Source: Ariolimax columbianus (taxonomy: Eukaryota > Mollusca > Gastropoda > Stylommatophora > Arionidae). Taken from it: a stretch of 64,000 nt of DNA. Below, piece after piece: positions 30,740-41,480 of the stretch (the first letter of the stretch is position 1; each line of letters opens with the position of its first letter). The notes under the pieces are model-generated. The model ran no database searches. It saw nothing but the letters and a program-made list of their open reading frames with translations, and was not told the DNA's origin. The stretch spans positions 28,752,450 through 28,816,449 of the forward strand of contig JAVGWX010000025.1 of the NCBI GenBank assembly GCA_036924085.1, read 5' to 3'. Both the position numbers and the translations under genes were made by a program.

Positions 30740-31775
30740 TTGTGGTATGGTATGGTGTGCGTGCTTGTGGTTGGTTGTGGTTGGTTGGTTGGTTGTGGTT
30801 GGCTGGTTGTGGTAGGTTGGTTGGTTGTGGTTGGGTTGGTTGGTTGTGGTAGGGTGGTTGGTTGTGGTTGGCTGGTTGTGGTTGGTTGGTTGTGGTTGGG
30901 TTGATTGGTTGTGGTTGGTTAGTTGTGGTTGGTTGGTTGGGTTGGTTGGTTGTGGTTGGTTGGTTGTGGTTGGTTGGTTGTGGTTGGTTGGTTGTGGTTG
31001 GGTTGGTTGTGGTTGGTTGGTTGTGGTTGGGTGGTTGGTTTTTTGTTTTTGGTTGGTTGGTTGTGGTTGGTTTTTTGTTTTTGGTTGGTTGTGGTTAGTT
31101 GATTGTGGTGTTGTGGTTGGTTGGTTGGTTGTGGTTGGTTGGTTGGTTGTGGTTGGTTGGTTGTGGTTTGTTGGTTGGTTGTGGTTAGTTGGTTGGTTGT
31201 GGTTGGTCTGTTTTGGTTGGTTAGTTGGTTGGGGTTGGTTGTGGTTAGTTCGTTGTGGTTAGTTGGGTGGTTGGTTGGTTGATTGTGGTTGGTTGGTTGG
31301 TTGGCTGGTTAGTTGGGTGGTTGGTTGGTTGGTTGTGGTTGGTTGGTTGGTTGTGGTTGGTTGGTTGGTTTTTGGTTTGTTGGTTGGTTGTAGTTGGCTG
31401 GTTGGTTGGTTGGCTGGTTGTGGTTGGTTGGTTGGTTGTGGTTGGTTGGTTGTGGTTGGTTCGTTGGTTGTGGTTGGTTGGTTGGTTGGTTTTTGGTTTG
31501 TTGGTTGGTTGTGGTTGGTTGGTTGGTTGGTTGTAGTTGGCTGGTTGGTTGGTTGTGGTTGGTTGGTTGGTTGTGGTTGGTTGTAGTTGGCTGGTTGGTT
31601 GGTTGGTTGTGGTTGGTTGTGGTTGGTTGTAGTTGGTTGGTTGTGGTTGGTTGGTTGTGGTTTGTTGGTTAGTTGGTTGGTTGTGGTTGGTTGGTTGTGG
31701 TTGGTTGGTTGTGGTTGGTTGTGGTTGGTTGTGGCTGGTTGGTGTTGGTTGTGGTTAGTTGGTTGGGTGGGCAGG
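30740..31775. repeat. GGTTG-type simple-sequence array (1 kb)
   Basis: Nearly all of it is built from GGTTGGTTGTGG and GGTTGG motifs with rare changes (GGCTGG, TTTTTGTTTTTGG). The forward strand is almost free of C. GGTTGGTTGTGGTTGG recurs many times and has four GG runs with short loops, the pattern of two-layer G-quadruplexes. Confidence 0.95.
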
Positions 31776-31794
31776 GTGTGTTCTGTCGCATAGA

Positions 31795-32220
31795 AGAAAC
31801 TGCCAAAGGATATCATCTATGGACAGCTAGAAGAATCGGCTGCGCCACGCGGTGTTTCCGGATGTATGCAAAAGGGACATGGTCCTACGACATCCAATCA
31901 CAGAGCTGGGAAACGATCAGGGTCGAGCTGTTTGGAAGGGGCATAGTAGCGGCTGACGCTCGTAGAGGTCTTCTGGCTGCAGAGAAAGTCTGAAGAGATC
32001 AAGGAACAACTAGGCAAGCCAACCTCCTCAGCATGGTTGTACGATCTGTGGCAGAGACTTCACTCGCGGATCGGCCTTTACACCCATAGGAGACTGAGTC
32101 GAAATACAGGAGACAGAGCTGGAAAAAACTGCACAGGGCGCCACGCGCATGGTCTACAGAGACTGAGACGCTAATGTCTTAGTGCAGATGCACGTTTCAG
32201 CTCTGACGTAAGCTGATATA
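31795..32220 (+). mobile_element. LINE C-terminal fragment (LYDLWQ type)
   Basis: Frames read TARRIGCATRCFRMYAKGTW, ADARRGLLAAEKV, then in another frame SSAWLYDLWQRLHSRIGLYT and HRRL. The SRIGLYTHRR part corresponds to the second half of a terminal zinc finger (compare SHMRTH at 56240). The end ACGCGCATGGTCTACAGAGA recurs at 51148. Reverse partner at 17200-17640. Confidence 0.78.
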
Positions 32221-32424
32221 GCCGGGGATAATCACCGCGTGGAGATGGAGAAAGGTCACATCGGTTAACGACCCCCTGCAGCCATGCCCCTAGTCACACA
32301 ATTTCTTTCAATCGCGATACATCCGTTTGATCCAGCACCTGTACATGGCTCCTACATTATTTACATGGCTCCCAAATCCTGCACACATTCGTTACCGCTC
32401 GGTCTATACATATGGTGTAATGTT

Positions 32425-32745
32425 TTACATATGTCTTCTTCGTTCTTCCTCAATCTCCCGCTACCAAGACCTGAATAGAGCTTTGCAAATAGTAGGATAT
32501 TGTCCGGGCAATGGAATGCGATGTTGCGCCTTTCGGTCCGATTTCAGCAGGAATTTTTGAGTACCGGGTTAGCGTTCCCTCTTCGATCCCTTCTCTTTAG
32601 CCAGCATGCCCTGCTGCAGCCTATTATCCAGGATCACCACGTGGAGGTGTAGGAGGGTCTTGGCAGCTCTGGTTCGCTGGCCCTGACGCTAGCAGTCAGT
32701 TTTGAGTCACTGACAGTTCGTGCAGTGTTCAGCATCTTGATCCTA
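32425..32745 (-). mobile_element. Family A copy, long version
   Basis: Runs from CTTCTTCGTTCTTCCTCAAT through the GAGTACCGGGTTAGCGTTCC segment and CTGCAGCCTATTATCCAGGA to TGACGCTAGCAGTCAG. It covers both the 3' UTR and the last coding part of the RNase H LINE at 49565-50225, reversed. Confidence 0.85.
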
Positions 32746-32819
32746 TGCCGGTCTCTCCATTCCGTCCTCATGGATCGTTTTATGAGTGTCGTTGCTTCTT
32801 TATAGCTCTGTGCTGGTAT

Positions 32820-33180
32820 GTATACACAGAGACAAGACCAAATTTCAGAACCTCATTTCCGACACAGAACCCCAGGGTATTAAAGCTCAAAGTCACACTG
32901 CGGAGGGCACTAAAAAATTCATCTATTTCGGTAGTATATCATTCGATGGGCGCATGAAATACATTACGGAAACCAGTGGATAACATTACCAGACAAGCTT
33001 TGTTCTGGAATCCACAGCGCAAGAGAAGTTGAAGAAGACCGAGGCACTCACGGGAGAGGTAACTGGAGGCAAATATAAAGGCAGCAAACAAGACGTGGAC
33101 AGAATTGGCTCATGATAGGATGACTTGGCGAGTATTTGTTGAGAACCTATCGTCCACAAGAGACTGTTTCAATCAAATGA
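32820..33180 (+). mobile_element. LINE C-terminal fragment
   Basis: Reads GTKKFIYFGSISFDGRMKYI, as in the region after the RT catalytic core, then in other frames RQALFWNPQRK, RRELEANIKAANKTWTELAH and DRMTWRVFVE. The order matches the end of a LINE polyprotein. Stops and frameshifts are present. Confidence 0.72.
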
Positions 33181-33357
33181 AAAACCTGCCAAGCAATTTA
33201 TAACCTTTGGGGGCACATACTAAATGAAAACTAAAATTGTGACAGGCATTTTAAGTACTATACCATTGCCGTGTAAGTTAGCAGCATCGTTTCTAAGGAT
33301 TTAAAGATTGGCGGCAGCTGGTACTACAAACTGTAATAACAGTTAACTCAAAGACCT

Positions 33358-33492
33358 GTTGGTTGGTTGGTTGGCTGGCTGGCTGGTTGGTTGGTTGGTT
33401 GGTTGGTTGGCTGGTTGGCTGGCTGGCTGGTTGGTTGGTTGGTTGGCTGGCTGGTTGTTTGGCTGGTTGGCTGGCTGGTTGTTTGGCTGGTG
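33358..33492. repeat. GGTTGGCTGG simple repeat
   Basis: GGTTGGTTGGCTGGCTGGCT-type sequence, a smaller relative of the array at 30740-31775. Confidence 0.9.
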
Positions 33493-33494
33493 GT

Positions 33495-34715
33495 TAATGC
33501 CAACAATTGATTGGTAACCCTTTTATGCGCCCTGAACAGGACGGAACTTGTGGCAGAATGTAGTAGCTTTCCTGACATCCCGACCGTGCTGATGAAGTGG
33601 ACCGGGGTCCTCCAGGCGGTTGTGCAATGCTTGGCTTCATCTGCGTGTCTCTCACTACTACGGAGATTACGTCGAATCTCACCTTGTTAGCCAGACTATT
33701 GTCCTCGACAACAGCCTGTTTCCAGGACGACCAACGAGGAGGTCGGGTGAAGGTCTTGGCCAGTATATTTCTCCTGGCCCTGGCTAACATTCTCTGATCA
33801 GTGTGTTTTGCCTGACCAGACGTTAGCCTCATCGTCCCGTCAGGTGAGAGTCTTGGCCAGTATATTTCTCCTGACCCTGGCTAACATTCTCTGATCAGTG
33901 TGTTTTGCCTGACCAGACGTTAGCCTCATCGTCCCGTCAGGTGAGAGTCTTGGCCAGTATATTTCTCCTGACCCTGGCTAACATTCTCTGATCAGTGTGT
34001 TTTGCCTGACCAGACGTTAGCCTCATCGTCCCGTCAGGTGAGAGTCTTGGCCAGTATATTTCTCCTGACCCTGGCTAACATTCTCTGATCAGTGTGTTTT
34101 GCCTGACCAGACGTTAGCCTCATCGTCCCGTCAGGTGAGAGTCTTGGCCAGTATATTTCTCCTGACCCTGGCTAACATTCTCTGATCAGTGTGTTTTGCC
34201 TGACCAGACGTTAGCCTCATCGTCCCGTCAGGTGAGAGTCTTGGCCAGTATATTTCTCCTGACCCTGGCTAACATTCTCTGATCAGTGTGTTTTGCCTGA
34301 CCAGACGTTAGCCTCATCGTCCCGTCAGGTGAGAGTCTTGGCCAGTATATTTCTCCTGACCCTGGCTAACATTCTCTGATCAGTGTGTTTTGCCTGACCA
34401 GACGTTAGCCTCATCGTCCCGTCAGGTGAGAGTCTTGGCCAGTATATTTCTCCTGACCCTGGCTAACATTCTCTGATCAGTGTGTTTTGCCTGACCAGAC
34501 GTTAGCCTCATCGTCCCGTCAGGTGAGAGTCTTGGCCAGTATATTTCTCCTGACCCTGGCTAACATTCTCTGATCAGTGTGTTTTGCCTGACCAGACGTT
34601 AGCCTCATCGTCCCGTCAGGTGAGAGTCTTGGCCAGTATATTTCTTCTGACCCTGGCTAACATTCTCTGATCAGTGTGTTTTGCCTGACAAGACGTTAGC
34701 CTCATCGTCCCGGGC
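33495..34715 (-). repeat. Family B copy carrying a 97-bp array
   Basis: The unique part 33495-33730 (CGTGCTGATGAAGTGGACCG, GGTCCTCCAGGCGGTTGTGC, TCTCACTACTACGGAGATTA) is followed by about ten near-identical 97-bp units: GTGAGAGTCTTGGCCAGTAT, ATTTCTCCTGACCCTGGCTA, ACATTCTCTGATCAGTGTGT, TTTGCCTGACCAGACGTTAG, CCTCATCGTCCCGTCAG. The array occupies the place of the 37-bp arrays in the other family B copies and contains the same core words. Near-identity of units points to recent growth. Confidence 0.92.
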
Positions 34716-35220
34716 TGCAAGGTGAATGTGGCAATACCTCCCAGCCGAGTTGCTGCAGATAGCACATAGTGCGGTGAACCGTACGAGGTCGAACAGGCTT
34801 GAACCGTTATCTGCCAGTCAAAAGCGAAAAGCCGTCTTGGCAACCAATGTGCACTAACAATCTGAAAATGCAAATTTTCATGAATAATAGTGTTCAGCAT
34901 ACCCAGAGAAAAACTTGCCTCTTGTGCAATTTGCGACAGATTATGGACCGATTTTCCAGGAGAAGATGTTCCACAATCTGGATATTCAAAGGAATGACTT
35001 TTCTGAGTTGAGAGCCACCATGGCCGGGATCATCACTCACGGATGTACGGCCTTCTCTAAAACGTTTACACCATCCAAACGTCTTGCTGTGGCAGAGTTT
35101 CTCATCACCTTATTGTGATTGCAGCCTTCTGTAAATTTCCGCAGATTTCACGGCTTCCTTCACAAGAAACTTCATCACAACACGCTGCTCCATGCAAGCA
35201 CTAACAGTGTTGTCCGCCAT
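34708..35220 (-). pseudogene. mariner-type transposase remnant
   Basis: From an ATG at 35218-35220 the reverse strand reads MEQRVVMKFLVKEAVKSAEI and YRRLQSQ-stop-GDEKLCHS, then KTFGWCKRFREGRTSVSDDP, the N-terminal helix-turn-helix region of mariner transposases. Further on, in a shifted frame, is IIHENLHFQIVSAHWLPRRL, and in another frame LQQLGWEVLPHSPCSP, the block just before the second catalytic Asp region. The stretch containing the first catalytic Asp is deleted. Broken by at least one stop and two frameshifts. The array of family B abuts its truncated end. Confidence 0.8.
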
Positions 35221-35339
35221 TTTAATTTATGTTACGTGACTGGCCCATGGAAAGTGGGCCACCTACCTAGCAGTAAGGGGACACATGTGCCCCTAACTAA
35301 TGATAGTAGTTCCAGCACGCTATAACCCATTCAGGTAGA
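35221..35339. other. Possible mariner flank
   Basis: Includes the near-palindrome AGGGGACACATGTGCCCCT at about 35276. A terminal repeat cannot be proven because the other end is lost. Confidence 0.3.
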
Positions 35340-35620
35340 ACTAGACGGACAAGACGAGCAGTGCCATGCGAGACTTCTAAAAAGACTGCATCAGAACAAC
35401 GGAGAAAAGCCGTGAAATATCACCGTCTCGCGAAGCAAACTTTCCATGCCCTGACTGCCTGCGTGTATGCAGATCCCAAATCGGACTTGTCAGTCATCTC
35501 CGCACCCATCCACAGCCCGGAAGTACAGAATACTCGACTGGAGGGACTGGCTAAAATGAAAAAAGGAAAGGTCCTCATGCGTGATGGACGAACAACAACA
35601 TGACCGAAAAGTTCCCGTTT
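35340..35620 (+). mobile_element. LINE 3' end with C2H2 finger
   Basis: One frame gives KKTASEQRRKAVKYHRLAKQ. The next gives FPCPDCLRVCRSQIGLVSHL followed by RTH, a C2H2-type finger like that at 56185-56255. The 3' UTR follows. Both Cys and both His are present. Confidence 0.72.
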
Positions 35621-35639
35621 AATTTGAACACCCCTCATA

Positions 35640-36660
35640 TGTGTATGTCTTCTTTTTCTTCTTCTTCTTCTTCTTCTTCGTACGCTGTCAAACGTCAACC
35701 TGTATTTTTTCGAAAAAAGCAGCGGTCGTCCTGAGGCTGTCGACACTGCCATAGAGCTTGTCTAGTGTTGCCACTGGTGATGGCCACATGCCTCGTATGT
35801 CGGGCAGTTTTGCAGCAGATGTTCAGCGGTAATTTTTCGTGTACCACAGGTGCATTCGTCAGTGCCACCTTTCTTCAGTTTATTGAATAGGTGGTACCTC
35901 AGTCTGTTGTGGCCTGTGTGGAGTCTGAAGACCACGACCTGCTCTCTTCTGTTCAACTGGTAATAGGCATCGTTTTTTGTGTATCCAGTATGTTCTGTTT
36001 TCCATTTGGTCATGTATCTAGCTCTAATAAAGCTTTTTAACTTTTCGTAGGTCACACTAGAATCTGGTTGTGGTAGTCTTGCACCTTCTTTTGCCAGTCT
36101 GTCTGCCTCCTCGTTGCCTTGGATGTTACAATGGGATGGAACCCACTGTACCACTACTCTTTTTGGTGCGGTCTGCTGGCATAGTTGACAGAGTACTGCT
36201 CTTAAATCATTAAGTTCTGTATTTTTCTGGCTTTTAAGTGCTGTGACTACGGCCAAGGCATCTGTAAACAGGACTATCTGGCTTTCATTTTTTTCGCCTG
36301 TCAGCATTGCTTCTACTGCAGCCCTCAGTGCCTCTGCTTCCGCTCTGAAATTGCTTGAGTATTTTCCAGTTGCCACTGACAGTGTTATTTTTCTACCATT
36401 TGGTAGGCTCAAGAATACCCCTGCCCCTCCGTTCTGTGTTGTGGTTGTTACAGAACCTTGTCGAATGCCTTCTCTAAATCCACCCAAACCGCTACTGTAT
36501 GCTTTTTCTCCTGGTAGGCAACCTCTATTTCCTGGGCTATGAGAGTGATGTGTATGTCAACTTGTGGACTTTCTTTCCTGTTGGTGAACATTATCATGTT
36601 TTTCTTTGTGATGTTAATTTCCAGCCGCCCCCCAGCCGGCTACTGCTGTATATCGTGTCC
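35640..36660 (-). mobile_element. RNase H LINE, rearranged copy
   Basis: Reverse strand. The open frame 36487-35762 covers RNase H (FRAEAEALRAAVEAM, LFTDALAVVTALKS, VQWVPSHCNIQGNEEADRLA) and the Cys/His motif CTCGTRKITAEHLLQNCP. It ends at a (CTT)n run (35650-35690), which is the (GAA)n tail. Upstream, 36660-36430 holds pieces of reverse transcriptase: KKNMIMFTNRKESPQVDIHI and then VAYQEKKHTVAVWVDLEKAF with DKV (RT motif A). The first normally follows the catalytic YADD box and the second precedes it, so their order is scrambled, and motif A runs straight into RNase H. The YTDGS block is lost. Confidence 0.85.
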
Positions 36661-36744
36661 ATTAGGAGCAGTTCACATATGGACAAAATACACAAAGAGA
36701 AAGAGACGATCGTAGAGAATGTGTTTCATTCTCGTACATTTGTT

Positions 36745-37640
36745 CTTGATATGGATAAACGATTTGGACATTGATATGGGATCCATGATTTCAAAATTCG
36801 CGGACGACACAAAACTATGCAGTAGTGTCTCATCTGAAGCGGAAGTGGATATATTGAGGTCGGTTTAGATAACATTCGAGAATGGTCTGTAAGCTGGCAA
36901 ATAGAGTTTGATGTAGATAAATGTACAGTCATCCACATGGGTAGATCCAATATGGAACATAATTAAAGAATGGGAGAAAACAATATTAGAAAGATAGATA
37001 AGGAAAGGGACCTAGGGGTTATAATAGATCATACAGGTAAGGTGAGTGAGCAAGTTAAGGTAGCAGTGAAAAAGGCAAATGCAATGTTAGGTATTATAAA
37101 AAGAGATATTAAACATAGGAGCAAGGAAGTGAGTCAAACCTTATAAAGCTTTAGTCAGACCTAGATTGAAGTACTGTGTACAGGTGTGGAGTCCTTATCA
37201 TAGAGGGGATATAAACATGCTGGAAAGGATACAAAAAAGAGCGAGAAAGCTGATAGTGGGATTCCAGAATTACAGTTATGAGGAAAGACTTAGAAAAACC
37301 AGCCTGATCAAAGGAAAGGAAAAATTGAACTATAACAAGTTTTTTTCAAAATACAACCACCCACAAGAACAAGAGGGCATAGCTACAAATTAACTAAAGA
37401 AAGGTTCAGATTAGATGTTAGGAAATATTGTTTTAGTGTGAGAGTGGTGAGTGCTTGGAATGCATTGCCACCGGAAATAGTGGAAGGGGGAGGGGGGGGG
37501 GGGGTGCAATAAATGCAATTAAGAATAAATTGGATGCACATCGATTTTAGAGAAAGGAAATGTAAAAGAAACTGGTTGTATACAGACTCTGATGAGTCTT
37601 CTAAACCAGTATAAAGACGTTAAGTTAAGAAGAAGATAGC
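36745..37640 (+). mobile_element. CR1-like LINE, 3' third
   Basis: Reads IWINDLDIDMGSMISKFADD with TKLC (RT motif C, FADD intact), WQIEFDVDKCTVIHMGRSN, then HTGKVSEQVKVAVKKANAML, in another frame RPRLKYCVQVWSPYHRGDIN and GFQNYSYEERLRKTSL. The TTAAG-type 3' end is at 37600-37640. Frameshifts near 36865 and 37130 and a deletion of the ECLEERK..GDLI block make it dead. A G run is at 37488-37505. Confidence 0.88.
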
Positions 37641-38184
37641 GAGGAAGGAGACAGCTTCGAACTGTCCGTAACAATCTGGCAGTTAGGCGAGCAGACAAAG
37701 TCTGTCTCATCAACAGACAGTACAGTAAGGTTAGACGGATGGACATACCGACGGACGAGCAAACAAAAGGACGCCTGTTCAAATCCGCACTCTATCAATA
37801 AACGAGATAATTAAACGTAAAATGGCGGTCGAGGGTCTCTGTGAATCAAATGCCTATAGATCGTCCCCAAGTCTGGAAATGTACCTGATAAAGACATCTT
37901 TGTTCTCTGCATTCGTCTTGCGTGTTTACAAGTGGCAGCCCCTCTGAGGAATCCTCAAACTGTTTCTCTGAATAGATTCGTTGTTTGACATTGCTAGCGG
38001 TATTGTCTCTGGTTCCTTTGCAGAACTGACACAATGTAGCAGTTTCCGGGCAGTCTCGTCGCCTTGTGTGTGAGATATTGTTGGCTGCAGGACAATACAG
38101 AAGGGCGGATTCGAACATTTTCGTGCGGGTCACATCCACACAGACTTGTTGAGAATAAGATGACAAAGCTTAATGGAACTGGAC
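37641..38184. other. Unassigned sequence with one reverse frame
   Basis: A reverse-strand frame at 38166-37846 (106 codons) has several Cys residues (RRDCPETATLCQFCKGTRD) and no repeat character. No start or splice site decides it. It may be chance or an old exon. Confidence 0.25.
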
Positions 38185-38322
38185 TCTGTCGAAGGCTGAT
38201 GTGGAGGACCGAAAGGTGTAAATATCGCAGTCAAGCTGTAAACTAGCGATACAACACTTCCGGTTCTCCGGACTACATACTGTTACTTGCAAAGCCCTGT
38301 TCAGGGATCGGAATTAGAACAA
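38185..38322 (+). mobile_element. Family A copy, forward, with (GAA)n tail
   Basis: GCTGATGTGGAGGACCGAAA, CAGTCAAGCTGTAAACTAGC, GCAAAGCCCTGTTCAGGGAT, then AAGAAGAAGAAGAAGAGG. The tail merges into the GA-rich block. Confidence 0.85.
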
Positions 38323-38324
38323 GA

Positions 38325-39125
38325 AGAAGAAGAAGAGGACGAAGAAGAAATGAAATGAGAATGAGAAGATGTAGAGAGGAATAGAGAGAGAGAGAGAGGC
38401 AGACATACACAGGATGACATAGACAGGAAAACATAGACAGGATGACAGAGAAAGACATAGACATGCTGACATAGAGATGCAGACATAGAGATGCAGACAT
38501 AGACATGCAGACATAGAGATGCAGACATAGAGATGCAGACATAGACATGCAGACATAGACATGCAGACATATAGATGCAGACATAGACATCAGACATAGA
38601 CATCAGACATAGAGATGCAGACATAGAGATGCAGACATAGACATGCAGACATAGACATGCAGACATAGAGATGCAGACATGGACATCAGACATAGACATC
38701 AGACATAGAGATGCAGACATAGAGATGCAGACATAGAGATGCAGACATAGATATGCAGGCATAGAGATGCAGACATAGATTTGCAGACATAGACGTGCAG
38801 ACATAAAAATGTAGACATAGACATGCAGACATATACATTCAGACATAGACAGGCAGACATAGACAGGCAGACACAGGTAGGCAGACATAGACATGCAGAC
38901 ATAGAGAGGAAGACAGACAGAGAAAGACACAGAGAGGCAGACATAGGTATGCAGACATAGACATGCAGACATAGACAGACAGACATAGACATAAAGACAT
39001 AGAGAGGCAGAAATAGACAGGGAGGCATATAGAGGCATAGAGAGGCATACATAGAGAGAATAGAGAGGCAGACATTAACAGGCAAGCATAGAGAGGAAGA
39101 CACAGACAGACGAAGACAGACAGAG
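38325..39125. repeat. GA-rich block, part 1: ATAGACATGCAGAC repeats
   Basis: Irregular repeats of AGACATAGAGATGCAGACAT and AGACATAGACATGCAGACAT (period about 14 and 28 bp). T is present in each unit here. Confidence 0.92.
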
Positions 39126-39179
39126 TAAAACATGTAAGTGGGACAGAGGAATAATCGTGGTGAGAAAAATATAGAATGA

Positions 39180-41480
39180 AAGACAGATAGGGAGGAAAAG
39201 GCAGATCGAGGCACTGAGGGAGAGGGGGGGGGGAGTGAGAGAGAGGTAGGGAGGGAATGGCAGATCGAGGCACTGAGAGAGAGGGAGAGTGAGAGAGAGG
39301 TAGGGAGGGAATGGCAGATCGAGGCACTGAGAGAGAGGGGGAGTGAGAGAGAGGTAGGGAGGAAATGGCAGATCGAGGCACTGAGAGAGAGGGGGAGAGA
39401 GAGAGAGAGGTAGGGAGGGAATGGCAGATCGAGACACTGAGGGAGAGAGGGAGAGTGAGAGAGAGGTAGGGGGGGGGGAATGGCAGATCGAGGCACTGAG
39501 AGAGAGGGAGAGTGAGAGAGAGAGGTAGGGAGGAAAAGGCAGATCGAGGCACTGAGGGAGAGAGGGAGAGTGAGAGAGACAGGTAGGGGGGGATGGCAGA
39601 TCGAGGCACTGAGAGAGAGGGGGAGAGAGAGAGAGAGAGAGGTAGGGAGGGAATGGCAGATCGAGACACTGAGGGAGAGGGAGAGAGAGAGGTAGGGAGG
39701 AAAAGGCAGATCGAGGCACTGAGGGAGAGGGGGAGGGGGAGAGACCGGTAGGAAGGGAATGGCAGATCGAGGCACTGAGGGAGAGAGGGAGAGTGAGAGA
39801 GAGAGGTAGGGAGGGAATGGCAGATCGAGGCACTGAGGGAGGGGGGAGAGTGAGAGGTAGGGAGAGAATAGCAGATCGAGGCACTGAGGGAGGGGGGAGA
39901 GTGAGAGGTAGGGAGGGAATGGCAGATCGAGGCACTGAGAGAGGGGGGAGTGAGAGAGAGAGGTAGGGAGGGAATCGCAGATCGAGGCACTGAGAGAGAG
40001 GGAGAGTGAGAGAGAGAGGTAGGGAGGGAATGGCAGATCGAGGCACTGAGGGAGAGAGGGAGAGTGAGAGAGAGACATGTAGGGAGGGAATGGCAGATCG
40101 AGGCACTGAGGGGGAGAGTGAGAGAGAGGTAGGGAGGAAAAGGCAGATTGAGGCACTGAGGGAGAGAGGGGGAGAGTGAGAGAGAGAGAGACATGTAGGG
40201 AGGGAATGGCAGATCGAGGCACTGAGAGAGGGGGAGAGTGAGAGAGAGAGACATGTAGGGAGGGAATGGCAGATCGAGGCACTGAGAGAGGGAGAGGGGG
40301 AGAGAGAGAGACATGTAGGGAGGGAATGGCAGATCGAGGCACTGAGGGAGAGGGAGAGTGAGAGAGAGAGAGACGTGTAGGGAGGGAATGGCAGATCGAG
40401 GCACTGAGAGAGGGAGAGGGGGAGAGAGAGAGACATGTAGGGAGGGAATGGCAGATCGAGGCACTGAGAGAGGGGAGAGTGAGAGAGAGAGGTAGGGAGG
40501 GAATGGCAGATCGAGGCACTGAGAGAGAGGGAGAGTGAGAGAGAGAGAGACATGTAGGGAGGGAATGGCAGATCGAAGCACTGAGAGAGGGAGAGGGGGA
40601 GAGAGAGGTAGGGAGGGAATGGCAGATCGCGGCACTGAGAGAGGGAGAGGGGGAGAGAGAGGTAGGGAGGGAATGGCAGATCGAGGCACTGAGAGAGGGA
40701 GAGGGGGAGAGAGAGGTAGGGAGGGAATGGCACATCGAGGCACTGAGAGAGAGGGAGAGTGAGAGAGAGAGGTAGGGAGGGAATGGCAGATCGAGGCACT
40801 GAGAGAGGGAGAGGGGGAGAGAGAGGTAGGGAGGGAAAGGCAGATCGAGGCACTGAGAGAGGGAGAGGGGGAGAGAGAGGTAGGGAGGGAATGGCAGATC
40901 GAGGCACTGAGAGAGAGGGAGAGTGAGAGAGAGAGGTAGGGAGGGAATGGCAGATCGAGGCACCGAGGGAGGGGGGGGGAGAGTGAGAGAGAGAGGTAGG
41001 GAGTAAATGGCAGATCGAGGCACTGAGGGAGAGTGAGAGAGAGAGGTAGGGAGGGAATGGCAGATCGAGGCACTGAGGGAGAGGGAGAGTGAGAGAGAGA
41101 GGTAGGGGGGAATGGCAGATCGAGGCACTGAGGGAGAGGGAGAATGGGAGAGTGAGAGAGAGAGGTAGGGAGGGAATGGCAGATCGAGGCACTGAGGGAG
41201 AGGGAGAGTGAGAGAGAGAGGTAGGGAGGGAATGGCAGATCGAGGCACTGAGGGAGAGGGAGAGTGAGAGAGAGAGGTAGGGAGGGAATGGCAGATCGAG
41301 GCACTGAGAGAGGGAGAGGGGAAGAGAGAGGTAGGGAGGGAATGGCAGATCGAGATACTGAGAGAGGGAGAGGGGGAGAGAGAGAGACAGGTAGGGAATG
41401 GCAGATTAAGGTGCATGGAGAAAGGGAGATCGAGAGACAGAGAGAGAGAGAGAGAGAGGTAGGGAGGAAATGACGGATCG
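39180..41480. repeat. GA-rich block, part 2: about 55-bp minisatellite
   Basis: Some 40 units containing GGTAGGGAGGGAATGGCAGA, TCGAGGCACTGAGAGAGAGG and GAGAGTGAGAGAGAGA. Length varies through the GA dinucleotide run. Several units replace GGTAGG by CATGTAGG. Reverse frames are open (SLPLSLTLP-type) and run on into part 3, giving a 2010-codon frame that is a by-product. Confidence 0.95.

Noticed and set aside
35420..35752. Reverse frame with an Arg-rich run (RRRRRRRKRR)
   Set aside because: The Arg run is the (CTT)n tail of an RNase H LINE read in reverse. The rest is LINE debris.
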